Shown here: positions 6,393-7,807 of the stretch, one piece after another
Layout of the letters: each line of letters starts with the position of its first letter
Position numbering within the stretch: the stretch's first letter is position 1
Source: Bacteroidota bacterium
GTDB taxonomy: Bacteria > Bacteroidota > Ignavibacteria > Ignavibacteriales > Ignavibacteriaceae
Length of the DNA: 7,807 nt
Direction: 5' to 3'
Assembly: GCA_021778375.1 (NCBI GenBank)
Contig: JAJYCM010000119.1
Span: 1 to 7,807, forward strand
The notes under the pieces: generated by a model
Databases searched by the model: none
The model's input: only the letters and a program-made list of their open reading frames with translations
What the model was told of the DNA's origin: nothing
Position numbers and translations under genes: made by a program

Positions 6393-6506
6393 TTAATAAC
6401 TCATGTTACGTAACCCTTGGAGAACAGTATGGTATAGGCCTATCTTTAACATTATTCCAACATTCCATTACTCCAAAGAAAAATCCTGAGTAAGGTGAAT
6501 TAATAA
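6393..6506. repeat. Fold-back intergenic repeat, copy C
   Basis: This unit starts with an exact 18-base copy of the left end of copy B, TTAATAACTCATGTTACG (6393-6410 against 6202-6219). It ends GAGTAAGGTGA (6488-6498) followed by TTAATAA (6500-6506). Inside, CCTTGGAG (6415-6422) and CTCCAAAG (6471-6478) form a 7-of-8 inverted pair, roughly concentric with the ends (centres about 6446 and 6450). The interior otherwise shares nothing obvious with copies A or B. It abuts copy B and shares a single TTAATAA with it, so the two form a tandem. It is more diverged than B at the right end. Confidence 0.6.
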
Positions 6507-6615
6507 TTAAATGAAGGCACTTGATGTGTTATTTGTTATCCCCAAAAAAGTTCTAATTAACGAATAGACAATTAATATCTTAAATGTTCATTAGTTTACC
6601 TTCTCCAATAATTTA
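6507..6615. other. Spacer downstream of the YdeI-family gene
   Basis: AT-rich sequence between repeat copy C and the stop of the minus-strand gene at 6616. I see no hairpin followed by T on the minus strand, no open frame and no further copy of the repeat ends. Confidence 0.5.
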
Positions 6616-7194
6616 CTAATCATCTAATCCCTTTCCATCGAGAATCTGCTGCATACATTTTTCAACCCTTGACTCCCTGGTTTTGGATTGTTTAGGTTGA
6701 GAGAAATAAAATATGTACGCTCTTTGCCGCCCCGGCGTCAAAGTTTCAAACGCAGTTTTCAAAGCTTTACTTTTATCCAATTTGCTTTGGAACTCTTCAG
6801 GAATTTTGAATTCAGAAGTCTTTTTCAATTTCACTTTCAAGCCTGCTTTTTCCACTTCAATGGCTTCATGAATGTATGCTTTTAAGATAGTTTCCAACTT
6901 TACTATTTCTCCAACATTGGTAAATCGTATCTGCCGCGCAGCCTGCACATTCTCAGTCTGTTGGATTAGAATACCTTTAGAATCATTTAACAAGGCGCCT
7001 TTCATAAATAGTAGTGCACAGTATTCCTTAAATCCATGCATTAATACTATGTTTTTATCCTTTAAAGTGTAGCAAGGTTGTCCCCACTTCAATTCTTCTG
7101 TTAGCCCGCAGTCAAGAATAATCATTCTCAATTTCTCAAATTCTTCTTGCCACTTTTTTGCTTTATTAAAAAAGAAATCAACTTTAGGATTCAT
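6616..7194 (-). CDS. YdeI/OmpD-associated family protein (DUF1801 domain)
   Basis: The 192-residue protein has the two-part layout of this family. An N-terminal DUF1801-like domain (about 15-110) contains ELKWGQPCYTL (34-44), the motif by which these proteins are usually recognised. A C-terminal YdeI/OmpD-associated helical segment (about 145-190) contains LTPGRQRAYIFYFSQPKQ and ends in a basic ...ILDGKGL. Members are small cytoplasmic proteins linked in Salmonella and E. coli to resistance to cationic peptides; the biochemical role is unknown. Length and motifs are complete. The ATG is preceded by AGGT seven bases upstream. It lies 76 bp downstream of the oxidoreductase remnant on the same strand, and the gap has no obvious terminator, so it may once have been the second gene of that transcript. 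Confidence 0.88.
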   Translation of the reverse strand: MNPKVDFFFNKAKKWQEEFEKLRMIILDCGLTEELKWGQPCYTLKDKNIVLMHGFKEYCALLFMKGALLNDSKGILIQQTENVQAARQIRFTNVGEIVKLETILKAYIHEAIEVEKAGLKVKLKKTSEFKIPEEFQSKLDKSKALKTAFETLTPGRQRAYIFYFSQPKQSKTRESRVEKCMQQILDGKGLDD

Positions 7195-7270
7195 TCTATT
7201 TACCTATACATTAACTGAAACAATATAAATAATTTATTCATTTTAATCCTTAGTTGAAGGTATAACAACG

Positions 7271-7711
7271 CTACCTATTACTATAATGCTCAATAGTAAT
7301 TACTACGTTTCCTTTTTTATGTCCTTTGTCAACATACCTATGAGCTTCTACTATTTGTGCCATAGGATAGCGTTTGTCTATAACTGATCTCAACTTTCCT
7401 GCCTCGCAGAGTTCTTTAAGAAAGATCAGGTCTTCAACCTTTAACTTAATGTTACCTGACAATGCAAAAACGTTTAGATAGATTCCTGACTTCGTCAGAG
7501 ATTTTTTACGTTTTGAATATGCAATCTTGCCTACGGCATCATAAATAACATCGTAGGTATCTGTGCTTTGTGAAAAATCATCTTGGGTGTAATCGATAAC
7601 CTTATCGGCTCCCAGAGATTTTACCATTCCCAAATTGGCATTACTGCATACTCCTGTAACTTCTGCCCCAAAGTATTTTGCAATCTGTATTGCATAAGTA
7701 CCAACGCTAAT
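7271..7711 (-). pseudogene. C-terminal half of an MDR quinone-oxidoreductase-like gene, degraded
   Basis: A minus-strand frame of 146 codons reads as the end of a zinc-independent medium-chain dehydrogenase/reductase (NAD(P)H:quinone oxidoreductase-like; full proteins are about 320-340 residues). It opens VGTYAIQIAKYFGAEVTGVC, the helix after the Rossmann glycine motif, then has LGADKVIDYTQDDF, YDVIYDAVGK, and ends IVEAHRYVDKGHKKGNVVITIE. Directly upstream is an in-frame TAA (complement of 7712-7714), and the expected NGASGGVG motif is reduced to its final VG. An ATG at 7633 gives 120 codons, but it falls inside the Rossmann fold and cannot yield a working enzyme. The segment between IYLNV and VEDLIFLKEL also looks some 20-30 residues shorter than I remember for the family, suggesting an internal deletion. 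The catalytic N-terminal domain is absent from the readable part. Confidence 0.8.
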
Positions 7712-7807
7712 TTATTATAGTCAATACCACCGTAGAGTACTTTCTTTTTTGTTTCTTTTTTCTTTTATAAAACAATTCAATTAAATCTGAGCACGCAACC
7801 TTTGCCT
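7712..7807 (-). pseudogene. Probable decayed upstream part of the same MDR gene
   Basis: The last 96 bases carry no intact frame into the MDR remnant. In another minus-strand frame, the complement of about 7725-7742 reads KVLYGG, where the family would have KVLINGASGG just before VGTYA. An A-rich stretch before it gives LFYKRKKK. This suggests that frameshifting indels, not a clean truncation, broke the gene here. Simple-sequence A/T richness makes the match weak. Confidence 0.3.

Larger units (their letters stand above)
6202..6399. repeat. Fold-back intergenic repeat, copy B, with three nested hairpins
   Basis: The unit begins TTAATAA-CTCATGTTACGCAT and ends ATGCGTAAGGTGA-CTTAATAA. Its ends (6210-6222 and 6379-6391) are an imperfect inverted repeat. 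Inside are three hairpins: CCCGCCA/TGGCGGG (6239-6245 with 6250-6256), TGGCTTTAGCC/GGCTAAAGCCA (6280-6290 with 6310-6320), and CCCCGACAT/ATGTCGGGG (6342-6350 with 6353-6361). An outer TCCTATT/AATAGGA pair (6230-6236 with 6262-6268) lengthens the first. The ends, the two outer hairpins and the central hairpin are all symmetric about position ~6300. TTAATAA flanks both sides and may be a target duplication. No protein is encoded. The layout resembles a BIME, two REP-like palindromes in opposite orientation, or a miniature inverted-repeat element. Confidence 0.8.

Noticed and set aside
6202..6506. CRISPR-like array, from the 18-base direct repeat
   Set aside because: Only two copies 191 bp apart, with structured, palindromic sequence between; spacing and copy number do not fit.
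6688..7072. Two overlapping plus-strand frames (6688-6885 and 6872-7072)
   Set aside because: Both are antisense to the well-supported YdeI-family gene and show no motif of their own.

Overview
The window is AT-rich bacterial DNA that fits the Bacteroidota/Ignavibacteria side of the tree. The best lineage marker is a GldC-family protein, found mainly in Bacteroidota and relatives. The family-level matches of PPK1, RsgA, a LytTR response regulator, YciI and YdeI agree with this but are not diagnostic. No tRNA, rRNA, CRISPR array or intact transposase gene is visible.

Layout, left to right. At the extreme left edge a minus-strand gene appears to start (strong Shine-Dalgarno, six codons) and leave the window. 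After a mostly empty spacer comes ppk1 (317-2446, minus), a complete polyphosphate kinase. Next is a frameshifted C-terminal scrap of an AmpG-like MFS transporter (2651-2865, plus), whose old stop codon still overlaps the start of a yciI-like gene (2862-3161). A fold-back repeat (3248-3386) separates this from an orphan LytTR response regulator (3468-4379, plus). That gene converges on gldC (4413-4769, minus), which lies downstream of rsgA (4938-6008, minus). A gene-free stretch of about 600 bp (6009-6615) holds two adjacent fold-back repeats. A YdeI/OmpD-associated family gene follows (6616-7194, minus). The window closes with the decayed C-terminal half of an NAD(P)H quinone-oxidoreductase-like MDR gene (7271-7711, minus).

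The genes do not form one pathway. They are housekeeping or stress functions (polyphosphate synthesis, ribosome maturation, signalling) mixed with two gene remnants and three repeats, so this looks like a loosely packed chromosomal region undergoing gene loss. rsgA-gldC could be co-transcribed, and the lost transporter was probably translationally coupled to yciI.

The most interesting content is non-coding. Three intergenic elements share nearly the same ends (TCAYSTTACG... paired with ...CGTAAGGTGA) but have unrelated interiors, and each is roughly symmetric about its own centre. In the best one (about 6202-6399) the ends, two REP-like hairpins in opposite orientation and a central hairpin are all centred on position ~6300. 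The two REP-like hairpins differ by a compensatory base-pair change. This resembles a BIME/REP-type or miniature mobile element. No new protein-coding system is evident.
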